37,680 nt of DNA from positions 1 to 37,680 of the forward strand of contig RZZW01000032.1 of NCBI GenBank assembly GCA_009929695.1, read 5' to 3'. The position numbers were made by a program, and so were the translations under genes. This DNA comes from Clostridia bacterium. GTDB lineage: Bacteria; Bacillota; Clostridia; Oscillospirales; Ruminococcaceae. This document shows, piece by piece, positions 15,354-23,859 of the stretch. The notes below the pieces were generated by a model. That model did no database searches. It had not been told where the DNA came from and saw nothing but the letters and a program-made list of their open reading frames with translations. Positions within the stretch are counted from its first letter, which is position 1, and the number at the start of each line of letters is the position of its first letter.

Positions 15354-17786
15354 TTATTTTTTGCGCCACGCGCGCCATAAATCTTTATAGGTTGCAAGCC
15401 CGTTGCACATATCGAGCAGTGTTTGCGCCATCAGCGGGGTGACTATTCCGCCGCACGAAAGCCCTATATTTTTAAACGGCAAATCGTTCACCGAATACTC
15501 CGTCGCCTTTTTATTCACCGCTTCGTTTGTCGAAAAGTGCATGTGCTTTGCCGCCAAATGCGTTGCAAGCCATATTATTTTGCGCGCAAACGGAGACTGC
15601 CCGCGCATCTGCCCGAGCGTCGTCGTCATGCCAAACGCGCCGCGCGGCGGAATTTCGTTTTGCTGCAAAGAGCGCGTGTGAATGGCGTAAAAATCGGCGT
15701 CGTCAAAATCGTTGCAAGCGAAAGCGCCGTATGCGCCCTTGCGTGAAAACGCCTCGGGTACGTCCACCTTTTTGCCCGCGACGCGTATATCCTGCGAAAG
15801 CGTGCGCTGTCTGCTTGACGCGCCGACACTTACAGTATAGCTGCCTGTCTCTACGACAAAATCGTGCCGCGACACATCATAAAAAGCAAAGCTTTCGTAT
15901 GGAATTTCGAGCGTTATCTGCTTTTCTTCTCCCGCTTTTAACTCCACACGCGCAAATGCTTTGAGCTCGCGCGCGGGCTGATATGCGGCGGATTCGTTAT
16001 GCCCGACATAAAGCTGCGCTATCTCTGTGCCGTCAATATAGCCCGTGTTTTTCACTGTAAAGCTGACGGCCAACGCGTTGCCCGCCTTTACGCTTTCGGT
16101 GCTTAAAATAAGCTCGTCATATTCAAATTGAGTGTACGATAAACCGTACCCAAATGGGAAAAGCACATTGCGGCACGCCTTGTCAAAATAGCGGTAGCCT
16201 ACGTAGATGCTTTCATTATAGGTGACGCTGCGCGGCCCCATCGGCCAGTGCTCGGCGCAGGGTGTCTCGGCAAATTCGCGCGGCCATGTGTCGGCAAGCT
16301 TGCCAGAGGGGTTCACATTTCCGTATAAAAGGTCAAACGTCGCCTCGCCCGCGCCTTCGCCGCCAAGTGCTGTATAAAGCACCGCACTGACATTTTTAAG
16401 CCACAGCATCACAACAGGGCTGCCCGCCGTGAGCACAACGACCACGTTTTCATTCACCTGCGAAATTGCGTCGATAATATGCTCTTGATTTGCGGGCAGA
16501 TGCATTGTGTCGCGGTCGTAGCCCTCTGTCTCGTAGATGTCCGTCAAGCCGGCGAAAATCACGACCTTGTCGGCCTCGCCCGCAAAGTGAAGCGCCGCCT
16601 TTTCAAGCTCTGCGTCAACGCTGTCGCTGTCTGCGCTGTAGCCCTTTGCGTACACAAGCTCGGCGACGGTTTTCTTTTTGTATGCCGTCAAGAAATCGAC
16701 TCTGTCTGCGGCGTTGATTATGCTGCTGCCACAGCCTTGATAGCGACCGTTTTCGCCCGCCATATCACCTATAAAAACTATGCTTTCGCCCTTTTTAAGC
16801 GGCAAAATTGCGCCGTCGTTTTTCAGCAAAACCGCTGATTTTTCAAGTGCTGTGACCGCTAAAGCGTGGTGCGCCGCCATGTCGCACAGCGGTCTGTCGG
16901 CTTCGGCGGCGGGCTTTAGCTTTTCTACAAGGCTCAGAACATTAAAGCACGCCTTGTCGACATATTCCTGTGAGAGAGCGCCGCTTTCAACTGCGTCTAT
17001 CACGCTCGCGTCGTTGTAGCCGCCTGATGACGGCATCTCGAGGTCAAGCCCCGCCTCAACGCCGAGCGGACGGTTTGAGACAGCGCCCCAATCGCTCATC
17101 ACAAGGCCGTCAAAGCCCCATTTTGTGCGCAGCTTGTCCGTCAAAAGCGCCTTATTTTCGCTTGAATAAACGCCGTTTACGCGGTTGTAGCTGCACATCA
17201 CGGTTGACGGCTTGCCCTCTTTTACTGCGATTTCAAACGGCTTTAAATACACCTCGTTAAGCGCACGCTCGTCCACCTCGGCAGATATGCTCATGCGCAG
17301 CGTCTCTTGATTATTGACGGCAAAATGCTTTAAGCTTGTGCCCACGCCCTCGCCCTCAACGCCCTTTATCATGGCGGCGGCAAGCTTGCCCGCGAGGTAC
17401 GGGTCCTCGGAATAATATTCAAAATTGCGCCCGCACATGGGGCTGCGCTTGATGTTTACGCCGGGGCCGAGCAGCACCGAAACGCCGTGCGCTTTGCACT
17501 CTTCGGCAATCGCCTTGCCAACGTCCGCGACAAGCTGCGTGCTCCACGAGCAGGCAAGCGCGGCTTCGGGCGGAAAGCACGTTGCCTTTACACTGTGCCC
17601 GCCGTTTTGTCTAGCGTGCTTTAAATCTTCCTTGCGCAAGCCATGCGGGCCGTCTGATACCCAAATGCTCTCGATTTCCTTTGACGCAATCGTCTGCGTC
17701 TGCCAAGCGTCGCACCCGCTCAAAAGCGACACTTTTTCCGCAAGCGTCAGCGTTTCAATCAATGCCTTTATCTCGTTGTCGTTCAT
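15354..17786 (-). CDS. Beta-glucosidase, glycoside hydrolase family 3
   Basis: Retaining exo-glycosidase hydrolysing beta-linked gluco- or related oligosaccharides. Order of domains in the 810 residues: GH3 barrel with the nucleophile D232 in GFDGLVMSDWGAV; GH3 C-terminal sandwich (about 310-540); fibronectin-III-like domain (about 575-650, ending FVVETGSYTVSVG); and a further C-terminal region of about 130 residues seen in clostridial relatives. The substrate-pocket motif LKHFAVNNQE is at 152-161. There is no signal peptide, so it should act on imported oligosaccharides. AAGGAG lies 7 nt before the ATG. No sugar transporter or regulator adjoins it, so its natural substrate cannot be set from context. 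Confidence 0.95.
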   Translation of the reverse strand: MNDNEIKALIETLTLAEKVSLLSGCDAWQTQTIASKEIESIWVSDGPHGLRKEDLKHARQNGGHSVKATCFPPEAALACSWSTQLVADVGKAIAEECKAHGVSVLLGPGVNIKRSPMCGRNFEYYSEDPYLAGKLAAAMIKGVEGEGVGTSLKHFAVNNQETLRMSISAEVDERALNEVYLKPFEIAVKEGKPSTVMCSYNRVNGVYSSENKALLTDKLRTKWGFDGLVMSDWGAVSNRPLGVEAGLDLEMPSSGGYNDASVIDAVESGALSQEYVDKACFNVLSLVEKLKPAAEADRPLCDMAAHHALAVTALEKSAVLLKNDGAILPLKKGESIVFIGDMAGENGRYQGCGSSIINAADRVDFLTAYKKKTVAELVYAKGYSADSDSVDAELEKAALHFAGEADKVVIFAGLTDIYETEGYDRDTMHLPANQEHIIDAISQVNENVVVVLTAGSPVVMLWLKNVSAVLYTALGGEGAGEATFDLLYGNVNPSGKLADTWPREFAETPCAEHWPMGPRSVTYNESIYVGYRYFDKACRNVLFPFGYGLSYTQFEYDELILSTESVKAGNALAVSFTVKNTGYIDGTEIAQLYVGHNESAAYQPARELKAFARVELKAGEEKQITLEIPYESFAFYDVSRHDFVVETGSYTVSVGASSRQRTLSQDIRVAGKKVDVPEAFSRKGAYGAFACNDFDDADFYAIHTRSLQQNEIPPRGAFGMTTTLGQMRGQSPFARKIIWLATHLAAKHMHFSTNEAVNKKATEYSVNDLPFKNIGLSCGGIVTPLMAQTLLDMCNGLATYKDLWRAWRKK

Positions 17787-17820
17787 TTTGTCGCTCCTTA
17801 GGTCTCAAGCGTCTTTTACC

Positions 17821-17922
17821 CCTCATCTGTCACGCTGCGGCGTGCCACCTTCCCCCGAGGGGGAAGGCAACGAAAAGGCTTCTCCTTGAGGAGAAGCTGT
17901 CGCCCGCAGGCGACTGATGAGG
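17821..17922. repeat. Dispersed hairpin element, copy 1 (TCATCTGTCACGC family)
   Basis: It starts CCTCATCTGTCACGCTGCGG and ends GCGACTGATGAGG, with nested palindromes CCTTCCCCCGAGGGGGAAGG and GGCTTCTCCTTGAGGAGAAGC. The second copy is at 28898-29002. It occupies the gap between rarA and the GH3 gene and could act as a terminator. Confidence 0.8.
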
Positions 17923-17939
17923 TGTGGCCTATAACATTG

Positions 17940-19202
17940 TTACTTTTTAATCTTATCCCAATATGCCTTTGCCGCTTGCTCTGTCTTATTTTCGCCGTAT
18001 TCGTAATATTTTGTGCCGACGAGTATGTCGGGGAGGTATTGCTGCCGCACCCAGTGGTTTTCGTAGGTGTGCGGATAGAGGTAATTCTGCCCTTTATTCG
18101 CGTTGTCCTCGCCGTCGAAATGCTTGTTTTGAAGCTGACGCGGCACTGCGCCTGTTTTGCCTTTGCGAATATCTTCCATTGCCGAATTTATCGCCATATA
18201 GCCGCTGTTGCTTTTTGGCGCTGTGGCAAGCAGCACAGCCGCGTCGCCGAGAGGTATTCTTCCCTCGGGCATTCCGAGCTGAAGCGCGCTGTCGACGCAC
18301 GCTTTTACAATAGGTATCGCCTGCGGATACGCAAGCCCTACGTCCTCGGCGGCAATGACTAGCAATCGGCGGCACGCGGACAGCATATCGCCGCCGTCGA
18401 GTATGCGCGCCAAATAGTGCACAGCCGCGTCGGGGTCTGACCCGCGAATGCTTTTTTGCAGCGCCGAAATGCTGTCATAATGCATGTCGTCGCTTTTATC
18501 GTACCTTTGTGACGAGCGCTGCGCGACCTGCTTTATCATCTGCGTTGTTATTATTTTTTTGCCGTCAATGCTTTCAGCGGCTGCGGCGGCAAATTCAAGG
18601 CTGCCGAGCGCTTTGCGCATATCTCCGCCGCACGCCGTGGCAAGCGTGTCCGCCGCGTCAGGCTCAATGGCAATTTCTACGCCGTCGAGCTTCGCGAGTT
18701 TTTTGACCGCATTTTCGATTCCGACGCGGATATCCTTAGGGTCAAGCGGCTTAAATTCAAACACCGTGCAGCGCGACAAAAGCGCGTTGTAGATGTAAAA
18801 ATAAGGGTTTTCGGTTGTTGACGCAATAAGCGTGACACTGCCGTCCTCGATGCATTCAAGCAGGCTTTGCTGCTGCTTTTTGTTGAGGTATTGTATTTCG
18901 TCGAGATACAAAAGTATGCCACCCGCGCTTTGCAGCGTGCCGATTTCGGACAGCACTGATTTTATGTCCGCCGTGCCTGCGCTTGTGCCATTTAAGCGGT
19001 GCAAATTCATGCCGCTGTTTTCGGCAATGATGCGCGCGACGGTTGTTTTGCCAACACCCGACGGGCCGTAAAAAATCATATTCGGCACTCTGCCGCTGTC
19101 GAGCGCACGGCGAAAAACCATGCCCTCGTCAAGCAGATGATGCTGCCCGCAAACCTCGCCCAAATCGCGAGGACGCAAGCGGTCTGCCAAAGGCTGCTGC
19201 AT
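17940..19202 (-). CDS. rarA: Replication-associated recombination protein RarA (MgsA)
   Basis: AAA+ ATPase of the clamp-loader-like RarA/MgsA/WRNIP1 family acting at stalled replication forks. The 420-residue protein has Walker A GPSGVGKTT, Walker B LYLDEIQYLNK, sensor-1 STTENPYF and an arginine-finger segment LLSRCTVFEFKPL. The C-terminal MgsA region (AEDVGLAYPQAIPIVKACVDSALQLGMPEGRIPLGDAAVLLA) is typical. I start at ATG 19202, with AAAGGAG 6 nt upstream, rather than at 19220, which overlaps the esterase stop. It follows the esterase by 14 nt, so the two are likely co-transcribed. Confidence 0.95.
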   Translation of the reverse strand: MQQPLADRLRPRDLGEVCGQHHLLDEGMVFRRALDSGRVPNMIFYGPSGVGKTTVARIIAENSGMNLHRLNGTSAGTADIKSVLSEIGTLQSAGGILLYLDEIQYLNKKQQQSLLECIEDGSVTLIASTTENPYFYIYNALLSRCTVFEFKPLDPKDIRVGIENAVKKLAKLDGVEIAIEPDAADTLATACGGDMRKALGSLEFAAAAAESIDGKKIITTQMIKQVAQRSSQRYDKSDDMHYDSISALQKSIRGSDPDAAVHYLARILDGGDMLSACRRLLVIAAEDVGLAYPQAIPIVKACVDSALQLGMPEGRIPLGDAAVLLATAPKSNSGYMAINSAMEDIRKGKTGAVPRQLQNKHFDGEDNANKGQNYLYPHTYENHWVRQQYLPDILVGTKYYEYGENKTEQAAKAYWDKIKK

Positions 19203-19216
19203 AGATAACTCCTTTA

Positions 19217-20041
19217 TCAATAAACCTCCGCCGTCCAGTCGCCATGCTTTTTGTCGGCGTAGCCGTTTTCAAGAAAATAATCAAGCGCATACACAAGGCT
19301 TCTGTCCCAGAAATTCCACTCGTGCACGCCGTCCCATTCCATGCGCTTTATATGTGCAAGCGGCATGTCCTTCGCCTTGCTCCAAAGCGCGTCGTTTTGG
19401 CCTTTAATATTGTAAACAGGAATGTCCTGCAAGCCGTTTGAAAGAAAGATTTTCGGCTGCTGATTTTCAGGCAGCTTCGACACCCTTTCAAGCAGACAGT
19501 AAATGTTGCTGTCATCCGAAAGCGTGCCGTCTGTTGTGTTAAAAACCTCGTAAAATTCCTTTGCAGCAGGGCTACCCGCGTACATATCTACGAGCATCGA
19601 GACATCGACAGCGCCAGAAAACGACGCGCAGCCCGCGTATAAATCGGGGCGAGAAAGCCCTAAATACAACGCGCCGTAGCCGCCCATCGACAGCCCCGCG
19701 ATATAATTATGCTCGCGCTCGTGCGGAAAAATGAAGCTGCGCGACAAAAGCATCGGCATTTCTTCGGTGACAAACGTTTTCCACGCGCCGTGCGTTGAAT
19801 CTTGATAAAACGAATTTTGGCACGAGGGGCAAAGCATGACAAGCGCGTTATCGGCGCAGTACCGCGCGGCACTTGACATCTGCACCCAGTCGTCACCGCT
19901 GTTTGTATAGCCGTGCAAAAGCGTCAGCGTGCCTTTAGGCTCATAGCCGACTTCATCGGGCAAATCTGTTGGAAAATACATCTGTATATCAACCTTGCGC
20001 TGCAAAACCTCGCTGCGCAGCTTGCAATTAACGTATGGCAT
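19217..20041 (-). CDS. Alpha/beta-hydrolase esterase (esterase D/tributyrin esterase type)
   Basis: Cytoplasmic carboxylesterase of the PF00756 esterase family, 274 residues. The nucleophile is S118 in AGLSMGGYGA and the catalytic histidine is probably H240 in DGVHEWNFWD; the oxyanion segment LLHGYTNSGDDW is at 41-52. The start ATG 20041 has AGAGG 5 nt upstream and begins PYVNCKLRSEVL, as in relatives. The 22-residue longer frame to 20107 is translated from a REP-like repeat and is rejected. It precedes rarA by 14 nt. Its physiological substrate is unknown; short acyl esters, including acetylated sugars, are possible. Confidence 0.88.
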   Translation of the reverse strand: MPYVNCKLRSEVLQRKVDIQMYFPTDLPDEVGYEPKGTLTLLHGYTNSGDDWVQMSSAARYCADNALVMLCPSCQNSFYQDSTHGAWKTFVTEEMPMLLSRSFIFPHEREHNYIAGLSMGGYGALYLGLSRPDLYAGCASFSGAVDVSMLVDMYAGSPAAKEFYEVFNTTDGTLSDDSNIYCLLERVSKLPENQQPKIFLSNGLQDIPVYNIKGQNDALWSKAKDMPLAHIKRMEWDGVHEWNFWDRSLVYALDYFLENGYADKKHGDWTAEVY

Positions 20042-20066
20042 AAAAACCTCTTTTAAAATCAACCTC

Positions 20067-20140
20067 GTAGGGCGTGACGACCTCGGCACGCCGCTAGTTA
20101 TACTCAAACCTTACGGCACGCCGAGTCGTCGTGCCCTACG
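20067..20140. repeat. Long REP-like inverted pair upstream of the esterase gene
   Basis: It begins GTAGGGCGTGACGACCTCGG and ends CCGAGTCGTCGTGCCCTACG. It is the same family as 9165-9244 and 15265-15344, placed directly before the esterase Shine-Dalgarno sequence. Confidence 0.7.
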
Positions 20141-20181
20141 CAATTTGTAAATTTGTAGTGACGCCAATTTTATAAATATAT

Positions 20182-20212
20182 GTAGGGCGCAATGCTTTGC
20201 ACCGCGCCCTAC
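20182..20212. repeat. REP-like palindrome (GGGCGCAATGC type)
   Basis: GTAGGGCGC, AATGCTTTGCACC, GCGCCCTAC: a 9-bp outer stem with GTAG/CTAC ends, just downstream of glyA, where it might assist termination. Confidence 0.65.
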
Positions 20213-20224
20213 AATCATAAAATA

Positions 20225-21475
20225 TTATTCGTAAAGCGGGAACTTGGATACAAGCGCTTCTACGGTCTTTTTGACCTCGCCCTTTTTCTCGTCAAAGCGG
20301 AATGTGCAATCGGCTATGCACTTGGCGATAACCTGCATTTCCGCCTTGCCGAAGCCACGGGTGGTGACAGCCGGTGTGCCGATGCGCACGCCGCTTGTGA
20401 CAAACGGGCTCTGCGGGTCGTTAGGCACTGTGTTTTTATTTGCGGTGATGTTCACCTCGTCAAGACGTGCCTCAAGCAGCTTGCCTGTTACGTCTGTGCC
20501 GCGCAAATCTACAGTCATAAGATGGTTGTCTGTGCCGCCCGAAACTACGCTCACGCCGTTTTCGATGAGGCATTTTGCAAGCTCGGCCGCGTTTTCGACG
20601 ATTTTTTTCTGATATTCCTTAAATTCGGGCTTGAGCGCTTCGCCAAAGCAGACGGCTTTTGCGGCGATAATATGCTCAAGCGGGCCGCCCTGTGTGCCGG
20701 GGAAAATAGCCTTGTCAATCGCTTTGGCGTACTCTTCGCGACAGAGGATAAGACCGCCGCGAGGGCCTCTGAGCGTTTTATGTGTTGTTGTTGTTACAAC
20801 GTCGGCGTAGGGCACAGGGTTCGGATGTAATCCTGCCGCGACAAGGCCGGCAATATGAGCCATATCGACCATAAACAGCGCGCCACAGTCCTTGGCAATC
20901 TTTGAAATGCGCTCAAAATCAATCGTGCGCGAATAGGCGCTTGCGCCCGCGACAATCATTTTGGGGCTGTGCTCTTTGGCCTTTTTTTCAAGGTCAGCAT
21001 AATCGAGAATGCCGTTTGCGTCAACGCCGTAGGAGATGAAATTGTAGTTTTTGCCGCTCATATTTACAGGGCTGCCGTGCGTCAAATGTCCGCCGTTTGA
21101 GAGGTCCATGCCGAGCACGGTGTCGCCTAAATTTAACAGTGCAAAGTAAACCGCTAGGTTTGCCTGTGCGCCGGAATGCGGCTGAACGTTTGCGTGCTCT
21201 GCACCGAAAACCTTGCAGGCTCGGTCGCGTGCGATATCCTCTACAACGTCGACGCATTTGCAGCCGCCGTAGTAACGGTGTGCGGGGTAGCCCTCGGCGT
21301 ATTTATTTGTAAGTACAGTGCCCATTGCCGCCATGACAGCGGGGCTGACTATGTTTTCGGAAGCTATAAGCTCGATATTATTGCGCTGACGCACAAGCTC
21401 CGCCTTCATTGCGCTGCCAACCTCTGCGTCGTAGCCCTCTACGAAGCCTATTGTGTCCATCATGTCTTTATACAT
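20225..21475 (-). CDS. glyA: Serine hydroxymethyltransferase
   Basis: PLP enzyme interconverting serine and glycine and supplying 5,10-methylene-tetrahydrofolate. The 416-residue length is normal. The PLP lysine is K233 in [17 protein letters not shown]204 and H207 in MVDMAHIAG contact the cofactor ring; the N-terminal ELIASEN motif (35-41) is intact. Start ATG has GGAGGT upstream. It is monocistronic and divergent from nth, with a TATAAT box at 21513-21518. Confidence 0.98.
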   Translation of the reverse strand: MYKDMMDTIGFVEGYDAEVGSAMKAELVRQRNNIELIASENIVSPAVMAAMGTVLTNKYAEGYPAHRYYGGCKCVDVVEDIARDRACKVFGAEHANVQPHSGAQANLAVYFALLNLGDTVLGMDLSNGGHLTHGSPVNMSGKNYNFISYGVDANGILDYADLEKKAKEHSPKMIVAGASAYSRTIDFERISKIAKDCGALFMVDMAHIAGLVAAGLHPNPVPYADVVTTTTHKTLRGPRGGLILCREEYAKAIDKAIFPGTQGGPLEHIIAAKAVCFGEALKPEFKEYQKKIVENAAELAKCLIENGVSVVSGGTDNHLMTVDLRGTDVTGKLLEARLDEVNITANKNTVPNDPQSPFVTSGVRIGTPAVTTRGFGKAEMQVIAKCIADCTFRFDEKKGEVKKTVEALVSKFPLYE

Positions 21476-21512
21476 AAAATCTACCTCCGCATATAATCTA
21501 AATAGTAGTTAT

Positions 21513-21541
21513 ATTATACCTCATTTTAATGTTTGACACAA
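21513..21541 (-). promoter_or_regulatory. glyA promoter
   Basis: Minus-strand TATAAT (21513-21518) lies 17 nt from TTGTGT (21536-21541), a weak -35. The -35 box overlaps the -35 box of the divergent nth promoter. Confidence 0.6.
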
Positions 21542-21560
21542 CAGCAAATTGTGTTATTAT
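21533..21560 (+). promoter_or_regulatory. nth promoter
   Basis: TTGACA (21533-21538), a 16-nt spacer and TATTAT (21555-21560). This places the promoter inside a possible upstream extension of the nth frame and so supports the ATG start at 21581. Confidence 0.7.
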
Positions 21561-21580
21561 CTAAATACGAGGTAATTTCA

Positions 21581-22222
21581 ATGAGAACTAAAAAAGACGC
21601 CGCCGAGATAGTGCGGCTTTTAAAGGACGAGTACCCCATTGCGGAATGCTCGCTTTCATATGAGGACGCGTGGCAGCTTTTAGTTGGCGTACGGCTTTCC
21701 GCACAGTGCACAGACGCGCGCGTGAATATAGTCACGCAGGATTTATTTGCAAAATACCCGACGCTTGAAGCGATGGCGGCATCCTCGCCCGAGGCGATAG
21801 AGGAAATTGTGCGCCCGTGCGGGCTTGGCAAAAGCAAGGCTCGCGATTTATACGCAATGACAAATATGCTGCTGCACGAATACGGCGGCAAAGTGCCCGA
21901 GGATATGGACGAGCTTTTAAAGCTGCCGGGCGTTGGGCGAAAAAGCGCAAATCTTATACGCGGAGACATCTTTAAGCTCCCCGCCGTCGTAGCCGACACC
22001 CACTGCATACGCCTTGCAAACCGCATAGGCTTTGTGTCCGACACGACAGACCCCGTAAAGGTCGAGCGCGCGCTAGTAAAGGTGCTGCCCCCCGAAGAGA
22101 CAAGCGACTACTGCCACCGCTGCGTAATCCACGGCCGCGCCGTATGCACAGCAAGAAAAGCCATGTGCGATATTTGCTGCTTGAAGGATATTTGCAGGAC
22201 AGGGAAAAAGAGCCATGAATAA
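21581..22222 (+). CDS. nth: Endonuclease III (DNA glycosylase/AP lyase)
   Basis: Base-excision-repair enzyme removing oxidised pyrimidines. The 213-residue protein has the helix-hairpin-helix LPGVGRKSANLI with the catalytic lysine, the catalytic aspartate in VVADTHCIRLANR, and the C-terminal iron-sulfur cluster cysteines (CTARKAMCDICCLKDIC). The ATG at 21581 is preceded by GAGGT at 8 nt. Its 3' end overlaps the start of the rhuM-like gene by 8 nt. Confidence 0.95.
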   Translation: MRTKKDAAEIVRLLKDEYPIAECSLSYEDAWQLLVGVRLSAQCTDARVNIVTQDLFAKYPTLEAMAASSPEAIEEIVRPCGLGKSKARDLYAMTNMLLHEYGGKVPEDMDELLKLPGVGRKSANLIRGDIFKLPAVVADTHCIRLANRIGFVSDTTDPVKVERALVKVLPPEETSDYCHRCVIHGRAVCTARKAMCDICCLKDICRTGKKSHE

Positions 22223-23258
22223 CGAGCAAAAAAAACTTCAAATCAGAAACAGCACCGTTGATTTTCTTGTATTTACAAAGGACTCCGGCGATGCTTCCAT
22301 TGAGGTGCGTGTGCACGACGGAGACGTTTGGCTATCTCAAAAGGCAATGGCCTCACTTTTTGAAGTTGACAGAAGCGTTGTTGCAAAGCACATTAAAAAT
22401 ATATACATCAGCGGAGAATTGAGCGAGAACACAACTTGTGCAAAATTTGCACAAGTTGCGGATAATGGCAAAACATATCAGTACAAATTTTATTCTCTCA
22501 AGGCAATCGTAGCTGTCGGCTTTCGTGTCAACTCCCTGCGAGCAACGCAGTTTAGGCAGTGGGCTGCCGAGGTGCTGAGCACCTTTGCAAAGCAAGGATA
22601 TGTACTTGACAAAAGCCGCCTTATAAATGGGCAAATATTTGATGATGATTATTTCGATCATCTTATCTCCGAAATTCAAGAAATTCGCGCAAGCGAACGC
22701 AGATTTTATCAAAAAATAACCGATATTTATTCAACAGCCGCCGATTATTCCATCGACAGCGACACGACACGCAGCTTTTTTGCAGCAGTTCAAAACAAAC
22801 TTCATTACGCCGTGCACGGCAGCACGGCAGCGGAGGTAATTGTTAAACGCGCCGACCACCGCAAGGAAAACATGGGATTAACCGCTTGGAAAAATGCACC
22901 AACCGGAAAAATTGTTAAGTCCGATGTTTCAATAGCAAAAAATTATCTCTTGGCGCCTGAACTGCAAGAGCTGAATGAGATCGTGACGATGTATCTTGAT
23001 TATGCCACACGTCAGGCGCGTCGGCATATACCGATGACAATGTCTGATTGGGCGGGCAAGCTTGATGCATTTTTAAAGTTTAACGATGCCGAAATTTTAA
23101 AAAACAAGGGCAGGGTGACAGCGGAAATAGCAAAAACTTTTGCCGAGAGTGAATTTGAAAAATATCGTGTATTGCAAGATAAACACTATAAAAGCGATTT
23201 TGACAAGCTTTTTTCTGAATATGCAACAATCGAAAATATAGATAAAAAGGAGAAATAA
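22215..23258 (+). CDS. RhuM family protein
   Basis: A 347-residue protein of the RhuM family, named after a Salmonella SPI-3 gene whose biochemical role is unresolved. The N-terminal half (DGDVWLSQKAMASLFEVDRSVVAKHIKNIYISGEL, then GKTYQYKFYSLKAIVAVGFRVNSLRATQFRQWA) is the characteristic conserved part and looks like a helix-turn-helix DNA-binding region. The C-terminal half includes the repeated family segments around ADHRKENMGL and QARRHIPMTMSDWAGKLDAFL. The start ATG overlaps the nth stop by 8 nt, and the stop lies inside the Shine-Dalgarno region of the next gene. Base composition is visibly richer in A and T than in nth, and the family is patchily distributed and often linked to mobile or defence loci, so acquisition by transfer is likely. 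Confidence 0.9.
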   Translation: MNNEQKKLQIRNSTVDFLVFTKDSGDASIEVRVHDGDVWLSQKAMASLFEVDRSVVAKHIKNIYISGELSENTTCAKFAQVADNGKTYQYKFYSLKAIVAVGFRVNSLRATQFRQWAAEVLSTFAKQGYVLDKSRLINGQIFDDDYFDHLISEIQEIRASERRFYQKITDIYSTAADYSIDSDTTRSFFAAVQNKLHYAVHGSTAAEVIVKRADHRKENMGLTAWKNAPTGKIVKSDVSIAKNYLLAPELQELNEIVTMYLDYATRQARRHIPMTMSDWAGKLDAFLKFNDAEILKNKGRVTAEIAKTFAESEFEKYRVLQDKHYKSDFDKLFSEYATIENIDKKEK

Positions 23259-23263
23259 TTATT

Positions 23264-23656
23264 ATGAAAAAGACTATTTGCGTTTTGATGGCGGCTTTTA
23301 TGCTGATGCTGCTCGCGGCTTGCGGTAGCGCAAAGCTGCCTGACGGCGTTACCGAGGACGACGTTACTACGGCGGCTAAAAATACGGTTGATTATTTGAA
23401 CGCTAAGGACTACGACTCGCTTGTCGCCACTATGGACGACGAGATGCAGGAGGCGCTGCCGTCAGACAAGCTTGCCGAGGCATGGGAGCCGTTTTACGAA
23501 ACGCTTGGCGAGTTTGACAGCATAACAAAAACAACTGTCGGCGCACAAAAAGGCTACGCCGTTGCAGTCGTGAGCGCGAAATACAAAAACAAAACAGCCA
23601 CCCTCACACTTAGCTATGACAGCGAAATGAAGCTGGCGGGAATGTTTTTTAAATAG
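23264..23656 (+). CDS. Small lipoprotein with DUF3887-like domain
   Basis: A 130-residue secreted lipoprotein: signal peptide with lipobox LLAAC (Cys20), then a compact domain with the DUF3887 pattern (YLNAKDYDSLVATMDDEM, followed by GEFDSITKTTVGAQKGYAVAVVSAKYKNKTATLTLSYD). The function of this fold, related to the NTF2-like group, is unknown. AAGGAG precedes the ATG and overlaps the rhuM stop, so it is translated from the nth-rhuM transcript unless it has a promoter within rhuM. Confidence 0.75.
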   Translation: MKKTICVLMAAFMLMLLAACGSAKLPDGVTEDDVTTAAKNTVDYLNAKDYDSLVATMDDEMQEALPSDKLAEAWEPFYETLGEFDSITKTTVGAQKGYAVAVVSAKYKNKTATLTLSYDSEMKLAGMFFK

Positions 23657-23800
23657 TGAAAAATGAAGAGTGAAAAGTGAAAAATTGAGGTGTGATTGCT
23701 TGGCAATCACATTCTAATAATTTTGCGCTATTTATTAAAATGTGATGCTCGCAGGCATCACTCATTCATTTTTCATTCTTCATTTTTCCTTTTTCATTTC
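23656..23800. repeat. Dispersed hairpin element, copy 2 (AGGTGTGATTGC family)
   Basis: The core (23687-23763) begins GAGGTGTGATTGCTTGGCAA and continues to ATGCTCGCAGGCATCACTC. The core is flanked by AAAAATGAAGAGTGAAAA on the left and its near-complement TTTTTCATTCTTCATTTTT on the right, giving a very long stem. It separates the lipoprotein gene from the cysteine desulfurase promoter. Confidence 0.75.
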
Positions 23801-23802
23801 CA

Positions 23803-23831
23803 TTGACAATCCCTTTCATTAAACCTATAAT
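23803..23831 (+). promoter_or_regulatory. Perfect consensus promoter of the cysteine desulfurase-mnmA operon
   Basis: TTGACA (23803-23808), a 17-nt spacer and TATAAT (23826-23831), an exact sigma-A consensus. It starts inside the apparent upstream extension of the cysteine desulfurase frame, which rules that extension out as coding. Confidence 0.88.
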
Positions 23832-23859
23832 ATTAGTAGGTTTAGATGGGGGGGATTTT

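Noticed and set aside
20042-20107. Longer esterase starting at 20107
   Set aside because: These 22 codons are translated from a REP-like repeat, and the Shine-Dalgarno site fits ATG 20041.
23803-23859. N-terminal extension of cysteine desulfurase from the TTG at 23803
   Set aside because: The segment contains the complete promoter, and family homology starts at the TTG at 23860.
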